A stretch of 64,000 bases of DNA from Anaeramoeba ignava. Its lineage: Eukaryota; Metamonada; Anaeramoebidae. Both the position numbers and the translations under genes were made by a program. Under the pieces are notes generated by a model, which did no database searches, was not told the DNA's origin, and saw nothing but the letters and a program-made list of their open reading frames with translations. The stretch is taken from assembly GCA_028826165.1 (NCBI GenBank), contig JAPDFW010000092.1:1010001-1074000 (forward strand). Direction: 5' to 3'. Position 1 is the stretch's first letter. Every line of letters begins with the position of its first letter. This document shows positions 1 through 12,800 of this stretch, in pieces.

Positions 1-3000
1 TCATGGAGAATCAGAAACACTTCCAACAAAAAATATTGGATTTTTCTTATTTTATCATCCAGATTTCCAATATCAAAAATGGACACAGATCAAAGATGTT
101 GATATAACAGCAACTTTAACATCTTTTCTTAAATCAGTTGATATCCCATTTTTTTCATTTGGGAAAATTGGAAATTCATATATTTCAAGAAATTTAGAAG
201 ATGAATATAAAATTGAATTAATGAGAAATATTATACAACTTAAAAATGTTGCAAATTATTATGAGAAAGAAATTGAACCTAATTTTTATTATCCTTATCA
301 AAATCAAAATGAATTTGATCAATTTTTACAATCATCATCTGTTGAAACATTATCAAAAATTGCTGACTTATATCAAGAAATTATCTATTTTCCTATTATT
401 CCTATTCATAGATTTGATATGATTTTTTTAATTATATTATGTGTTTCAATTTCATTAATTTTATTGATATTAAATTATGAAAATTTAATAATTGAAATTT
501 TCACATTAATTTGGACATTTTGGCCTTTGTTAACACTTTGGTATCAGTTTAAAACACTTTACATGGACACAAATAAGATTTATTTAATAACACATTTGGG
601 GATCACATTAGTTTTGATTATTTACGAAAACCAAAGATTTTATATTTTATTTATTGAATTATTAAGTGCTATTATTTTGTTTATCAATATTTTTGATCCA
701 TTTTCACCTTCAATTTACCAAAAAATCGGATTAATCATAATATCATTCATCATTTATCTGATTCAAAATAAATTTCAAAATCAGAATAGAAGTCAAAATC
801 AAGAGCAAAATGAACTAGAACATCAAATGGAAATTATTCAAAAATCCCAAACTAAATTGAAACAAAACAAAGAAACAATAATTGTTTTAATTCTTCATAT
901 TTTTATAATTTTATTTTTTATAACTCAAGATATTAATTGGTTTTATTTTTTATTTGATTTCCATATTTTTGCATTTGGATTTTATTCAATAATTTTTGGA
1001 ATAATGATAACAAGTTTTATAAAAAAAGATACAAAAATAGGAGTTGAAGCATTATGTTGGATGATTTTTATTCTTCAAAATTGTAATCCAAGAGCAATTT
1101 TAATTAATATTCAATTTAGATTTTTTATTTCCAAATTTGGAAAAACACAAATAAATGAAATGAACAAACAAAAAAGATTACAATTAATTCAAATATTATC
1201 TATATATTATTTAGATTATATTTTATATTCAGATTTATTTCTTGGAAAACAAACATTAGATTGGAATGTTGATGTTACACCAGGAGAAGTTGGAATTACA
1301 AGTTGGAATCTATATCCAATATTTAGTGCATTTTTAATGTTTATTGGAAAAACAGGAACACTAATAATTCCAATAATATATTCAATTATATTTTTAAAGA
1401 ATTATATTTTTTCATTATTGTTACTACTATTAGAAGTTTCAATTAGTTCTTTAGCATTAATCGCCGGTATCGCTGTTTTTAGAATTCCAGAAACAAGTCC
1501 TATTGCAGAAATGTTTACATTATTGACAATATACTCAATTATTTTAATAATATTAATTTTAATACATTTCTTTCAAGAATTTAAAAATTTTTCACAAAGA
1601 AATCAAAATAGAAATGAATTAATTTTTTAAAAGAAAATTTTTAAAATTACAAAAAGAGAATTCTAATTAAATAATGATTTCTTTTCCTTTTCCTTTTTCT
1701 TTTAAAAAATTTAATAAACATCAATAAAACAATTAAATTATTTTTTTTCTTTTTTATTTAAAATCTAAATCAAGAAAAAATTTTTTTAAATAATTCCTTC
1801 AATTATTTCATTTCTATTTTGATTTCTTTGAGTAAAGTTTCTGAATTCTTGAAAAAAATGGAATAAAATTAATATTATTAAAATAATTGAATATATTATC
1901 ATTAAATCAAAAAGTTCTACAATAGGACCTGTTCCTTCATCATTAAAAATTGAAATTCCCCAAATTAATGCTAAAGAACTAATTGAAACTTCTAATAATA
2001 GTAATAATAATGAAAAAATATAATTTTTTAAAAATATAATTGAGTATATTATTGGAATTATTAATGTTCCAGTTTTTCCAATAAACATTAAAAATGCACT
2101 AAATATTGGATATAAATTCCAACTTGTAATTCCAACTTCTCCTGGTGTAACATCAACATTCCAATCTAATGCTTGTTTTCCAAGAAATAAATCTGAATAT
2201 AAAATATAATCTAAATAATATATAGATAATATTTGTATTAATTGTAATCTTTTTGTTTGTTCATTTCATTAATTTGTGTTTTTCCAAATTTGGAAATAAA
2301 AAATCTAAATTGAATATTGATTAAAATTGCTCTTGGATTACAATTTTGAAGAATAAAAATCATCCAACATAATGCTTCAACTCCTATTTTTGTATCTTTT
2401 TTTATAAAACTTGTTATCATTATTCCAAAAATTATTGAATAAAATCCAAATGCAAAAATATGGAAATCAAATAAAAAATAAAACCAATTAATATCTTGAG
2501 TTATAAAAAATAAAATTATAAAAATATGAAGAATTAAAACAATTATTGTTTCTTTGTTTTGTTTCAATTTAGTTTGGGATTTTTGAATAATTTCCATTTG
2601 ATGTTCTGGTTCATTTCGAAATAGATAAATGATGAATGATATTATGATTAATCCGATTTTTTGGTAAATTGAAGGTGAAAATGGATCAAAAATATTGATA
2701 AACAAAATAATAGCACTTAATAATTCAATTTTGAGAATTGGAAACTTGTAAGTTGGTTCAATTTTTATCAATATTAAGCTTAATAATAAATTTGATAATG
2801 GAAAAAATAATTTTTGATTTATAAAATATTCTTTAAATTGCCACCAAACTGTTAATAAAGGCCAAAATGTCCAAATTAATGTGAAAGTTTCAATTATTAA
2901 ATTTTCATAATTTAATATCAATAAAATTAATGAAATTGAAACACATAATATAATTAAAAAAATCATATCAAATAGATAATTTTGTTTAAAAGGAGAAGAA

Positions 3001-3385
3001 AGTATTGCTCGATATAAACTTGCAATTCTTGATAATGTTTCAACAGATGATGATTGTAAAAATTGATCAAATTCATTTTGATTTTGATGAGGATAATAAA
3101 AATTAGGTTCAATTTCTTTCTCATAATAATTTGCAACATTTTTAAGTTGTATAATATTTCTCATTAATTCAATTTTATATTCATCTTCTAAATTTCTTGA
3201 AATATATGAATTTCCAATTTTCCCAAATGAAAAAAATGGGATATCAACTGATTTAAGAAAAGATGTTAAAGTTGCTGTTATATCAACATCTTTGATTTGT
3301 ATCCATTTTTGATATTGGAAATCTGGATGATAAAATAAGAAAAATCCAATATTTTTTGTTGGAAGTGTTTGTGATTCTCCATGGA
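1..3385. repeat. Inverted duplication, arms about 1.6 kb
   Basis: Bases 1-1630 on the plus strand match 1786 to about 3385 on the minus strand, around a 155-bp AT-rich spacer. Long stretches (for example 830-1250 against 2220-2600) are almost identical, while other blocks differ strongly. The left arm may continue outside the window. Confidence 0.85.
2..1630 (+). CDS. GPI ethanolamine phosphate transferase-like, C-terminal part (left edge partial)
   Basis: The frame is open from base 2, so the start lies before the window; the methionine at 221 is internal. The visible protein begins at the end of an alkaline-phosphatase-type catalytic domain (HGESETLPTKNIGFF), then has a glutamine/asparagine-rich linker and many hydrophobic segments, the usual layout of ER-membrane enzymes that add phosphoethanolamine to GPI anchors (PIG-N/O/G families). 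Which of the three families it belongs to cannot be told. It is nearly identical over long stretches to the inverted gene at 1786-4720 but differs in several blocks, for example residues coded at about 371-411, 541-650 and 1456-1530. Unlike that copy, this part has no frameshift. It ends at TAA 1628-1630. Confidence 0.6.
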   Translation, partial: HGESETLPTKNIGFFLFYHPDFQYQKWTQIKDVDITATLTSFLKSVDIPFFSFGKIGNSYISRNLEDEYKIELMRNIIQLKNVANYYEKEIEPNFYYPYQNQNEFDQFLQSSSVETLSKIADLYQEIIYFPIIPIHRFDMIFLIILCVSISLILLILNYENLIIEIFTLIWTFWPLLTLWYQFKTLYMDTNKIYLITHLGITLVLIIYENQRFYILFIELLSAIILFINIFDPFSPSIYQKIGLIIISFIIYLIQNKFQNQNRSQNQEQNELEHQMEIIQKSQTKLKQNKETIIVLILHIFIILFFITQDINWFYFLFDFHIFAFGFYSIIFGIMITSFIKKDTKIGVEALCWMIFILQNCNPRAILINIQFRFFISKFGKTQINEMNKQKRLQLIQILSIYYLDYILYSDLFLGKQTLDWNVDVTPGEVGITSWNLYPIFSAFLMFIGKTGTLIIPIIYSIIFLKNYIFSLLLLLLEVSISSLALIAGIAVFRIPETSPIAEMFTLLTIYSIILIILILIHFFQEFKNFSQRNQNRNELIF

Positions 3386-4720
3386 ATTGAGATAAGCTAT
3401 CACCATGATCTGAAGATAAAATAAGTAAATAATCAGGATTTTCTTTAATGAAATTAATAAGTGTATCTTTTTTAAAAAGTTCTACAATTGAATTATCCAA
3501 AAAATTGAGTCTTTCAGTTTCAGTATCGTGTGCTTCATGATCAAAGATACTTGAATACATTATTAAACTTTGATTTTTAGATCTAACATCTTTTAATTTT
3601 TGATTAAGAATAATAGGATCTTGAATTTCAGGATAAATGTAAGGATAACAATCTTGATCTTTAATAATTTCAATTTCATCAAAAAGATGATTTATTTTCT
3701 CTTTTCCACCTAATACTGTAAGTAATGGCCATTCAGTTCCAACAAATTTCAATTTAAAGTTTGGATTTTGATTTTGATTTTGATTTTTATTTTCTAATTG
3801 ATTTTGATTTTGATTTTGAATTTGATTTTGATTTTGATTTTGATTTGAACAACTTTTTGAAGCTCTATTTATTGCTTGAAATAAATTATCACCATTAATT
3901 GTAGTTGCAAAATAATTTGTTGGAGGCATTCCTAATTATTTTATTAAATATAATTTTGATTTTTATTTTGAATTTGAATTTGAATTTGATTTTGATTTTG
4001 ATTTTGATTTTGATTTTAATTTTGATTTTGATTTTGATTTTAATTTTGATTTTGATTTTGATTTTGATTTTGATTTTAATTTTGATTTTGAATTTGATTT
4101 TGATTTTGATTTTGATTTTGATTTTAATTTTGATTTTGATTTTGAATTTGAATTTGAATTTGAATTTGATTTTAAATTTGATTTTAATTTTGATTTTGAT
4201 TTTGATTTTGATTTTAAATTTGAATTTGATTTAGATTTAGATTTAGATTTAGATTTAGATTTAGATTTAGATTTAGATTTTGATTTTGATTTTGATTTTG
4301 ATTTTGATTTTGATTTTTGATTTAGATTTTAATTTTGATTTTAAATTTAAATTTCTACCAGTCCACCAACATGAAAAAATAGCATGAGACCATTTTAAAC
4401 CAGAAACAGAAACTGTGAATATAATTGAATGATCTTCATAAGTTGGTAAAATCCTTTTCAAACCTTTTATAAGGATAAGAATCAATAATAAACCAAATAA
4501 ATTTATCAAATTGATGAGAAAGTGATTTAGAACAAGCAAAATGAGAAGAATTACAAGCACATAAATTATTAATATTTTGATTTGTTGGTGGAATTCCTTG
4601 ATTCATAAAATTATTATATTTATCTAAACATCTAAAAAATATTAACATTTGAATCAATAAAATACAAACTAAAAGTAATATTTTCTTTGGATTATTAAAA
4701 GTTTCTTCAAATTTTCGCAT
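1786..4720 (-). pseudogene. GPI ethanolamine phosphate transferase-like, inverted copy with two frameshifts
   Basis: Start ATG at 4720. Exon 1 is 4359-4720; the intron is 3932-4358 (GT-AG, filled with TTTTGA/TTTTAA repeats); exon 2 runs from 3931 to TAA at 1786. The join gives WWTGMPPTN in frame. The N-terminus has one hydrophobic anchor (residues about 12-30), then FIWFIIDSYPY, as in the metal-binding start of the alkaline-phosphatase fold, FDHEAHDTE and SSDHGDSLSQFHGE metal-site motifs, a short QN-rich loop and a multi-pass membrane tail. Two one-base changes break the frame: an extra T near 4448, and a missing A near 2256 where the plus copy has six As and this copy five. Either it is a decaying copy or the assembly is wrong at homopolymers. 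The gene is divergent from the AAA+ gene with 125 bp between starts. Confidence 0.6.
3932..4358 (-). repeat. Simple-repeat-filled intron (TTTTGA/TTTTAA)
   Basis: GT-AG intron of 427 nt on the minus strand, made almost wholly of hexamers of the type TTTTGA, TTTTAA and TTTAGA. Apparent open frames here are runs of isoleucine-leucine or lysine-isoleucine and are not coding. Confidence 0.75.
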
Positions 4721-4845
4721 TTTATTTATTAAAATTAAAGTTAAAATTATAATTAAATTAAAAAATGAAAAAATGAAAAAAAAATTAATTTCATTTTTCC
4801 ATTTCTTGTTATATTTTCTTTATCAACAAAAAATTATTAAAAAAT
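4721..4845. promoter_or_regulatory. Divergent promoter, transferase-like gene / AAA+ gene
   Basis: 125 bp between two divergent start codons. The plus-strand motif TCATTTTTCC (4791-4800) faces the AAA+ gene; two motifs in the opposite sense (4761-4784) face the transferase copy. The motif resembles the TCAYWYY initiator known from trichomonads; a role here is inferred. Confidence 0.45.
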
Positions 4846-7800
4846 ATGGAATTTATTGAAGAATTTGAAAAGAAAAGTACATTTGCAAAATATCTTTTAA
4901 ATCCTTTTTTTCGACAAGTATTACAATTTGACCCAAAAAAACCTTTTAATTCAGATGCAGAATATTTTGAAGTAAAAATTAAATTAAAAATTAATTCAAA
5001 AAAAAATTCTAATTTTAAAAAAAAAAAATTCTTTAATTAAATTTTTTTTAATTATTTTTTATTTAGTTAATGGAAGCTCGTCTTTGGTTTTGTTTTTTAG
5101 AGCATGAATTACAAACAAATAATGCAGATTCACTTGTTCTTCCTATTGGGAAAACTTTACATTTAAGTAAGGATTTACTTTAAATTATTTTTTCTTCTTT
5201 TATTTTAAATTATATTTTTTTTTTCAATTTTTTTGTTAATTTTAATTTTACAAGATTTTGAACAAGTTATTGAAGTTTTAAGTTTGATCAAATCTTTAGA
5301 TCAAAAAGTTATAGAAATTCGGGAAAGTAAATTAAGTGTTATGAAAGTAAATAAAACCAAATTAAATTAAATTTAAATCAATTCAAATCAAATCAAATTA
5401 AATCAAATTAAATCAAATCAAATTAAATTAAATTAAATTAAATTAAATCAAAATGAAAATCAAATCAATTATTTAAATCAAATTAAATTCAAATCAAATC
5501 AAATTCAAATAAAATTAAAATCAAATCAAATTAAATTCAAAATTAAATCAAATTAAATTCAAATTCAAAATTAAATCAAACCAAATCAAATCAAATTAAA
5601 TCAAATTCAAATCAAATTCAAATTCAAATCAAATTCAAATTCAAATCAAATTCAAATTAAATTAAATTAAATCAAATCAAATTAAATTAAATCAAATTAA
5701 ATCAAATCAAATCAAATCAAATCAAATCAAAATTAAATAAAATCAAAATTAAATCAAAACCAAAATGAAAATTAAATTAAATCAAATTAAATTAAATAAA
5801 ATTAAATCAAAATTAAATTAAAATTTAAATCAAATTAAATTAAATCAAATTAAATTAAATCAAATTAAATTCAAATTCAAAATTAAATTCAAATCAATTA
5901 TTTAAATCAAATTAAATTCAAATTAAATTCAAATTAAATTAAATTAAATCGAATCAATTATTTAAATCAAATTAAATTAAATTTAAATCAAATCAAATTA
6001 AATTCAAATCAAATTAAATCAAATCAAATTAAATTAAATTAAACCAAATTAAATCAAATTAAATTAAATTAAATTAAATTATTTAAATCAAATTAAATCA
6101 AATCAAATCAAATTAAATCAAATTAAAATTAAATTAAATTAAATTAAAATCAAATTCAAATTAAATCAAAATTAAATTAAATTAAATTCAAAATTAAATT
6201 AAATTTAAATTAAATCAAATTCAAATTCAAATTAAATTAAATTTAAATTAAAATCAAATTAAATTCAAATCAAATCAAATTAAATTAAACCAAATTAAAT
6301 TAAATCAAATCAAATTAAATCAAAATTAAATTAAATCAAAATTAAATTAAAATTAAATTAAATTAAATTCAAATCAAATTAAATTAAATTAAATTAAATT
6401 AAATTAAATCAAATCAAATTAAATCAAATCAAATCAAATCAAATTAAATTAAATTAAATTAAATCAAATCAAATCAAATCAAATCAAATTAAATTAAATT
6501 AAATTAAATCAAATTAAATCAAATTAAATCAAATCAAATCAAATCAAATTAAATAAAATCAAAATTAAATCAAAACCAAAATGAAAATCAAATTAAATTA
6601 AATCAAATTAAATTAAATAAAATTAAATCAATTTAAATCAAATCAATTATTTAAATTCAAATCAAATTAAATTAAATCAAATCAAATTAAATTAAATCAA
6701 ATTAAATTCAAAGTTGAAACCAAGAGTTGTAAGATGGTCTCAAAAAGTGGGTCTTTCAGAAAAAGAAGCATTAGGATTCACATACCTTGTATTGAACCAA
6801 ACAGGAAATCATGTTCGAGGATTGGAAGACTTCCAAATCAATATTCCTGTCAATTTTGTAACATATACAGGAATGAATTCACATGAACTCATGGGATTTT
6901 TCAGAGAAACAAGAAAACACATAAAAGAAAGCATTTTTGAATACTTTGACCCGCATTACTTCCTTCAAAATACATTGTACATCGCAGAAGAAGTTTTAGT
7001 TGCTTTGCTTAATGGAAAAATGTCAGAAGAGCAGATTCTTAAGATTGACAAAACAACTCTTCAGGAAGTTATTGATGAAGAAAAAACTGAAGATAAAATT
7101 GAAGTGAAAGAAAAAGAAAAAGAAAAAGAAAAAGATAAAACTGAAGTTAAAGAGAAAATTGAGGAAACAGATCTTTTCGAATTTATAAAGAAAGAAATGA
7201 CTGCTGATAAAATAACTAATAAAACAGATGAAAACTTGAAGGATTTTGCTGAAAGATTTAACAAGCAAGTCAAGGAAGAAAAAGATTTCGGATACGGAGA
7301 TGATCAAACACAATTAACTGAGGAAGTGGAAAAAGATATTGAGAAAATTACAGGACAAATTGAAAATGTCGAAATTGTCGAAAAAATAGGAAATGTCAAA
7401 AAAGTTGAATTAACAGAAATAACGGAAAATGGGGACAAAATGGAAAACACGGAAATGGTGGATAAAGAAGAGAACAGCGCGGATCTGAAGCCGTATAAGA
7501 CAGATCTGGAATATCTGGAGGATTACTTCGAAAAATTCACTGTTTTGATCCGGATCTCCAACGAAAGACAGAACGAAATGCAGTCTCGAATATACGGGGG
7601 ATACGCGCAGTCCGAGGTCATACTTCGGCAATTGATAGCGAAGGAGCGAGTATTAGGGAAGAAATGCGAACGCAGACTTGAACTAACCAAGAAAGAAGGT
7701 GAATGGCTGCCGAGAATTGAGCGACTCTCAGAAGCACGCCGGCTTAATGAATTCGAGAAGGAGGTTGTGCTTTTCCTTGTGGGATCCAACATCTCGCAAA

Positions 7801-9611
7801 GTATGCAGAACGCGGGTGCTGTCAGGGATCTCAGTGTGGCAAGACTGATCCGATTTTTCTGCCGGACATTGCATGAAGAAATGGAGAAAAGAAAATTTTT
7901 TTACAAAACTGGAACGCTTATAAGGGACGGGATAGTGCGAGTGCTAGGCGCGGGGTTCCACAACAACCTGGACGATCTTTATCTTACAGTGGATCGTCGA
8001 ATGCTGGATTTTGTAATGGGAATTGACACGGAAATGAGCGAAATGGTCGAGGGATCCCACTTGTACTCAAGCCAGGTCGAATTGGATAACGTAATCCTCG
8101 GCACTGAGCAGAAACAAACAATTGTGCGTACTGTACTTGAATATGACAACTTTGTCAAGTGCCGCAATAAGCTTGGATTGGAAGATGTCATCACGTTTTC
8201 CGGCGGCATTGTCATGTTGTTTTACGGCGAATCCGGAACTGGAAAAACAATGATGGCAAATGCACTTGGAAATGCGTTGAAAAAGAAAATTATGCTTGTC
8301 AACTTCCCAACTCTTGGACAATCAGAAGCAGGAGAGAATATCAAGTACATTTTTCGCGAAGCAAAAATATATCAGGCACTTTTATTCTTTGATGAATGTG
8401 AAGCTCTTTTTGAAAGTAGAGAACATGGAAAATATGACGTTAACTTACTTTTAACGGAAATCGAACGGTTCGACGGCATCATCATTTTGGCCACAAACCG
8501 CGCATTTGATCTTGATGAAGGCATGCACCGCAGAATCACTATTGCTGCCGAATTCACAAAACCTGATGCGCTTTTGCGGGAGAAGATCTGGAGAACACAT
8601 CTTCCGCCATCACTGTCACTCGACAAAGATGTCAACATCAAAGCACTAGCAAGCAAATACGAGTTGACAGGAGGATTTATCAAAAACGCTGTTCTTTCGG
8701 CATTGTCGTTGGCATTGGCAGAAAGCGAATCGCACACAAACGTGACATTGACACACAAGCACTTAGAACAAGGGGCGCAATTTCAGTTACGATCTCGATT
8801 GCGGATGGTGGACTTCCATCGCAGAGTTGTTCCTCAGCGCGGGATGGACGCGGTGGTGTTGCCCAAAGAGACGCAGGATATTCTGTTCGAGATAATCAAC
8901 GCAGAAAAAGCACGTCAAGTACTTCACAATTGGGGATTTGATTCACAATGTGGATTCCAAAGAGGAACAACCGTTCTTTTTACTGGATTGCCTGGAACAG
9001 GAAAAACACTTGCTGCCGAGGCTATCGGTTTCGAGACTGGAAAACCACTCAAAATTGTCAACGCGGCTGAGGTTCTATCGAAATTTGTGGGCGATACTTC
9101 CAAAAATATTGATTCACTATTTCATCAAGCAGCCGTTCACGATTCCCTGCTTGTTTTTGACGAGGCAGAAGGGCTCTTCGGCAAACGCCATCTTGACCAG
9201 ACAAACTCCGTCGATCGTTATGCAAACGTCGATGTCGGTCTTCTGCTCTATCACATGGAACAGTACAACGGCATTGTTATTCTCTGCACAAACAAGATTG
9301 ATTTAATTGATCCCGCGTTTTTCCGGCGAATGAAATATGTCGTCGATTTTTCCCTTCCTTCTCCTTCTCTCAGAGAGAAGCTCTGGAAAATCTTGATCCC
9401 AAATGCCGCTCCTTGTGATTCTGATATCCAATTTTCCCTTCTTGCTCGTGATTTCGCTTTTGCAGGTGGAAATATCAAAAACGCCATCTTTCGTGCTGCT
9501 TCAAAAGTTGCTCTTCGTGATGAAGGTGATCGTTCAATTCATATGGATGATCTTATTAAAGCTGCTCGTGATGAACAACGTAAAATGGAGAAAAGCAAAC
9601 TTGTTTACTGA
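4846..9611 (+). CDS. Tandem AAA+ ATPase, four exons
   Basis: Exons 4846-4971, 5067-5166, 5255-5346 and 6714-9611 join in frame (phases 0, 1, 0) to give about 1071 residues. Exons 1-3 encode a conserved-looking N-terminal region (MEARLWFCFLEHELQTNNAD). Exon 4 carries a helical part, an acidic lysine/glutamate-rich linker (about 7080-7490), then two AAA+ modules. Module 1 has Walker A GESGTGKT, Walker B LLFFDECEALF and sensor ATNR; module 2 has GLPGTGKT, LLVFDEAEGLF and CTNK followed by FFRR. Both look catalytically complete. Spacing resembles the Vps4/ClpX-like side of the superfamily, but I do not recognise an ortholog. From about 7450 to 9350 the DNA is far richer in G+C than its surroundings, with codons such as GAG, CTC and AAC. 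The function is unknown; remodelling of a protein complex is the generic expectation. Confidence 0.75.
5347..6713 (+). repeat. Giant intron of degenerate pentamer repeat (AAATT/AAATC)
   Basis: Intron 3 of the AAA+ gene, 1367 nt, starting GTAAAT and ending CAAAG. It is almost entirely AAATT and AAATC pentamers in varying order. A distinctive run containing CAAAACCAAAATGAAAAT occurs near 5755 and again near 6570, with similar flanks, so part of the intron seems to have been duplicated over about 825 bp. Confidence 0.85.
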
Positions 9612-9818
9612 AATCAAAATTAAATCAAAAATCAAAAATCAAAAATCAAAATCAAATTTAAAAAAATTTTTAGAATTTCATTTGGAAAATTTTATTTAAA
9701 ATTCTATCTTCTCCTTTTTTATCTTCTTTCACTTTCTTCTTTTATTATGAAGAAACTAAATAAAATCAAAAAACCAAAAAAAATAATTTTTTCAAATCAA
9801 ATTTTTAACTTTCCTTTC

Positions 9819-12800
9819 TTATATTTTCTTCAAAACTATTCTTTTATTATCAGATTTCGAAACATATTTTCCAATTTCCAATTTCAATCTCCAAATTCTT
9901 CCGTCTTTAAATTTAAACTCAATCATTTTTGGTTTTTCCACTTTATTCACAATTACATCTGATTTTTTCTTAATAAAACAACGAGGAATCTTAATTGGAT
10001 CAAGAGGTGAAAGTAAATGAATCTTTGGTAACACCTTCCGTTTGGATTTTTTACGATATTTTTTATGAGATCTTGATGAAGTTGTTTTTGTTTTTGTTTT
10101 TGTTTTTGTTTTTGTTTTCTGTTTTTTCTTTTGAGATGGAATTTTTTGAGGTTTATTTACTTCATCACCCTTTTCCTTTTTTTCCTTGATTTCGTGGACA
10201 TTCTGGGTCTCAGCTTCTTCTGAGGTTTCTTCCTCAATCTGAACAGTTGCGAATTGTTGTTGCCAAACGCTAACTTTCATGATCTCTTGAGGTTCATTTT
10301 GTTGATCCAGAGGGACAAAAGTCGCAAAAAGAAGGGAAGGCAAGGCTTTAGTTTTCTCAGGCTCTGCATTAAGTGAAGAGTCTGTTTTATGACTATCACG
10401 ATCCTTTGCGCTCCGATGATGAGACTTGTTCTGGGAATCCGAAGATCTTGATCTTCGATCTTTTTTTCCTGATTTTTGGTGATTTTCAGAATTCAAATAA
10501 TATTGGTGTAAAACCTCAGGAGACTGTGAATATGCAAGTAGCGCATATAACTGAAAGAGCAAAGGACGAAGACAAAGATCCGATGCGATTTTGTCGTTAA
10601 GGAGGTTCCACAAACCGAACAAAATCTCATCAAGTGAAGTATTCAAAACAACAAGATTTTTTTTAAAAGAAACAATTATTTTTGTAAACAAAGTTTCCAT
10701 AAAAAAAGGTGAAGTTTCCGCATTGCTTTTAGTCAAGATGACTTCCTTGATAATTGTAGCGAGTATTTCTGCGACTTGCTCTTCTGCAGCAGTTTGTAGG
10801 CTTGCAATATAAGCTGCAATTCGAACATTTTCTGGAAAATCAATTGAACAAAAATTTCTCAAAAAATCTTCTGATATAATAATCCTATTTCCAAGTGATG
10901 CTAATGTTTCTAGGCATGTTATTGATAAAATATTATTTTGTGATGGAAATATCCGATCATGTTCTAGAAATCTTTCGATTTGTTTAAATATTTTTGAGTA
11001 AGCTTCACTTGAAAAGCTACTTATATTTGTAAGTGATGATATTATGTTTGAAATATAAAGATCATCAGAGAACTAATTTAATTTTTATCCGATTTTAATA
11101 TAAAAAATTAATATAAAAAATTATTTTTAATTTTAATTTTAATATTAATTTTAATTTTACATCATTGATTGAATTATCATTTAATTTTAATAAATCAAGT
11201 ATAAATTCTATAATAATTTTGGGTGTTTGATTATTTTCATCTTTTAAATGTGATAATGCAACTGGAATTTCTTTTTGAATTATATATTCCTCTAAATTAT
11301 TAAAAGAATTCGGTTTTACACATCCTCCATTTTGTGCAACAGTTTCTTGATCAAAAAAATTTAAACGATAATATTCAATTAATTTATTAGCAAGATTCCA
11401 AGATTGAGTTCCAGTAACAAGCTTTAAAAAAAAATAAATAGAATAAGTAATTTAATTATTATTTTAAATTTAAATATTTTGAATTTAAATATTTATTTTA
11501 AATTTAAATAATTTTTTGAATTTTAATTATTTTATTTTAAATTTAAATATTTATTTTAAATTTAAATATTTATTTTGAATTTAAATATTTATTTTGGATT
11601 TAAATATTTATTTTGAATTTAAATATTTATTTTTAATTTAATTATTTTAAATTTAAATATTTATTTTGAATTTAAATATTTATTTTGAATTTAAATATTT
11701 ATTTTGGATTTAAATATTTTTTTTTGAAATTTAAAAATATTTATTTTGAATTTAAATATTTATTTTAGATTTAAATATTTATTTTAGATTTAAATATTTA
11801 TTTTTTTATTTTTTAAATATTTATTTTTTTAATTATTTATTTTAGATTTAATTATTTATTTTAAATTTAAATATTTATTTTTGAATTTAAATATTTATTT
11901 TGAATTTAAATATTTATTTTAGATTTAAATATTTTGAATTTAAATATTTGGATTTAAATAATTTTTTAATTTAAATATTTATTTAAATTTATTTTTAAAT
12001 ATTTATTTTAAATTTAAATATTTATTTTAAATTTAAATATTTTTAAATTTAAATATTTATTTTAAATTTAAATATTTATTTTGAATTTAATTATTTATTT
12101 TGAATTTAAATAATTATTTTGAATTTAAAATATTTTGAATTTAATTATTTATTTTAAATTTAAATATTTATTTTGAATTTAAATATTTATTTTGAATTTG
12201 AGTTGAAATATTAAATGAATAAGTACAAAAACAATTCCATAAGCACATTCAGAACGTATTTTACAATATATTCTATTTTGATGAAGTTGATCAATTAAAA
12301 AATTAGTAATATCTCCTTCATTTCCTTCTTTATTTTTAGATAAAGAATGAATTGCATCATATTGAGCCAAAACATTTCTATCTAAAAGTAATTGACGAAA
12401 CCACATTTCTGGGAATTGTTGGAATTCAATTTTTGAAACCCATTCCCGATTTGGATCCACTCGAATATATAAAAGAGGAGAACTTGTTCTTGAAAGTTGA
12501 AATTCAATTTCATCTCCATTTTCATATGATATTTTTTTTTTACGATGTTTGTGTAATCTAGATGTAACTGGAATATGAAATATTGATGATTTTTGATCAA
12601 TATTAAGAATATGATCATAAACTCCTTCAAATTCACTAATTTGTATACTAATTGTCCCTTTGAATTTAAAATTATTTTTTTTTAATTTTTATTTTTTTAA
12701 TTTTTAGATTTTAATTTTTAGATTTTAATTTTGATTTTAAATATTTTTCCGATTTTAATTTTGATTTAAAGATTTTTCCGATTTTAATTTTGAATTTAAA

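Noticed and set aside
3905-4234. Long isoleucine-leucine open frame on the plus strand
   Set aside because: It lies in the TTTTGA repeat intron of the minus-strand gene; pure hexamer DNA stays open in most frames.
8372-8758. Minus-strand open frames across the AAA+ gene
   Set aside because: Antisense shadows of a GC-richer coding exon; the plus frame has complete AAA+ motifs.
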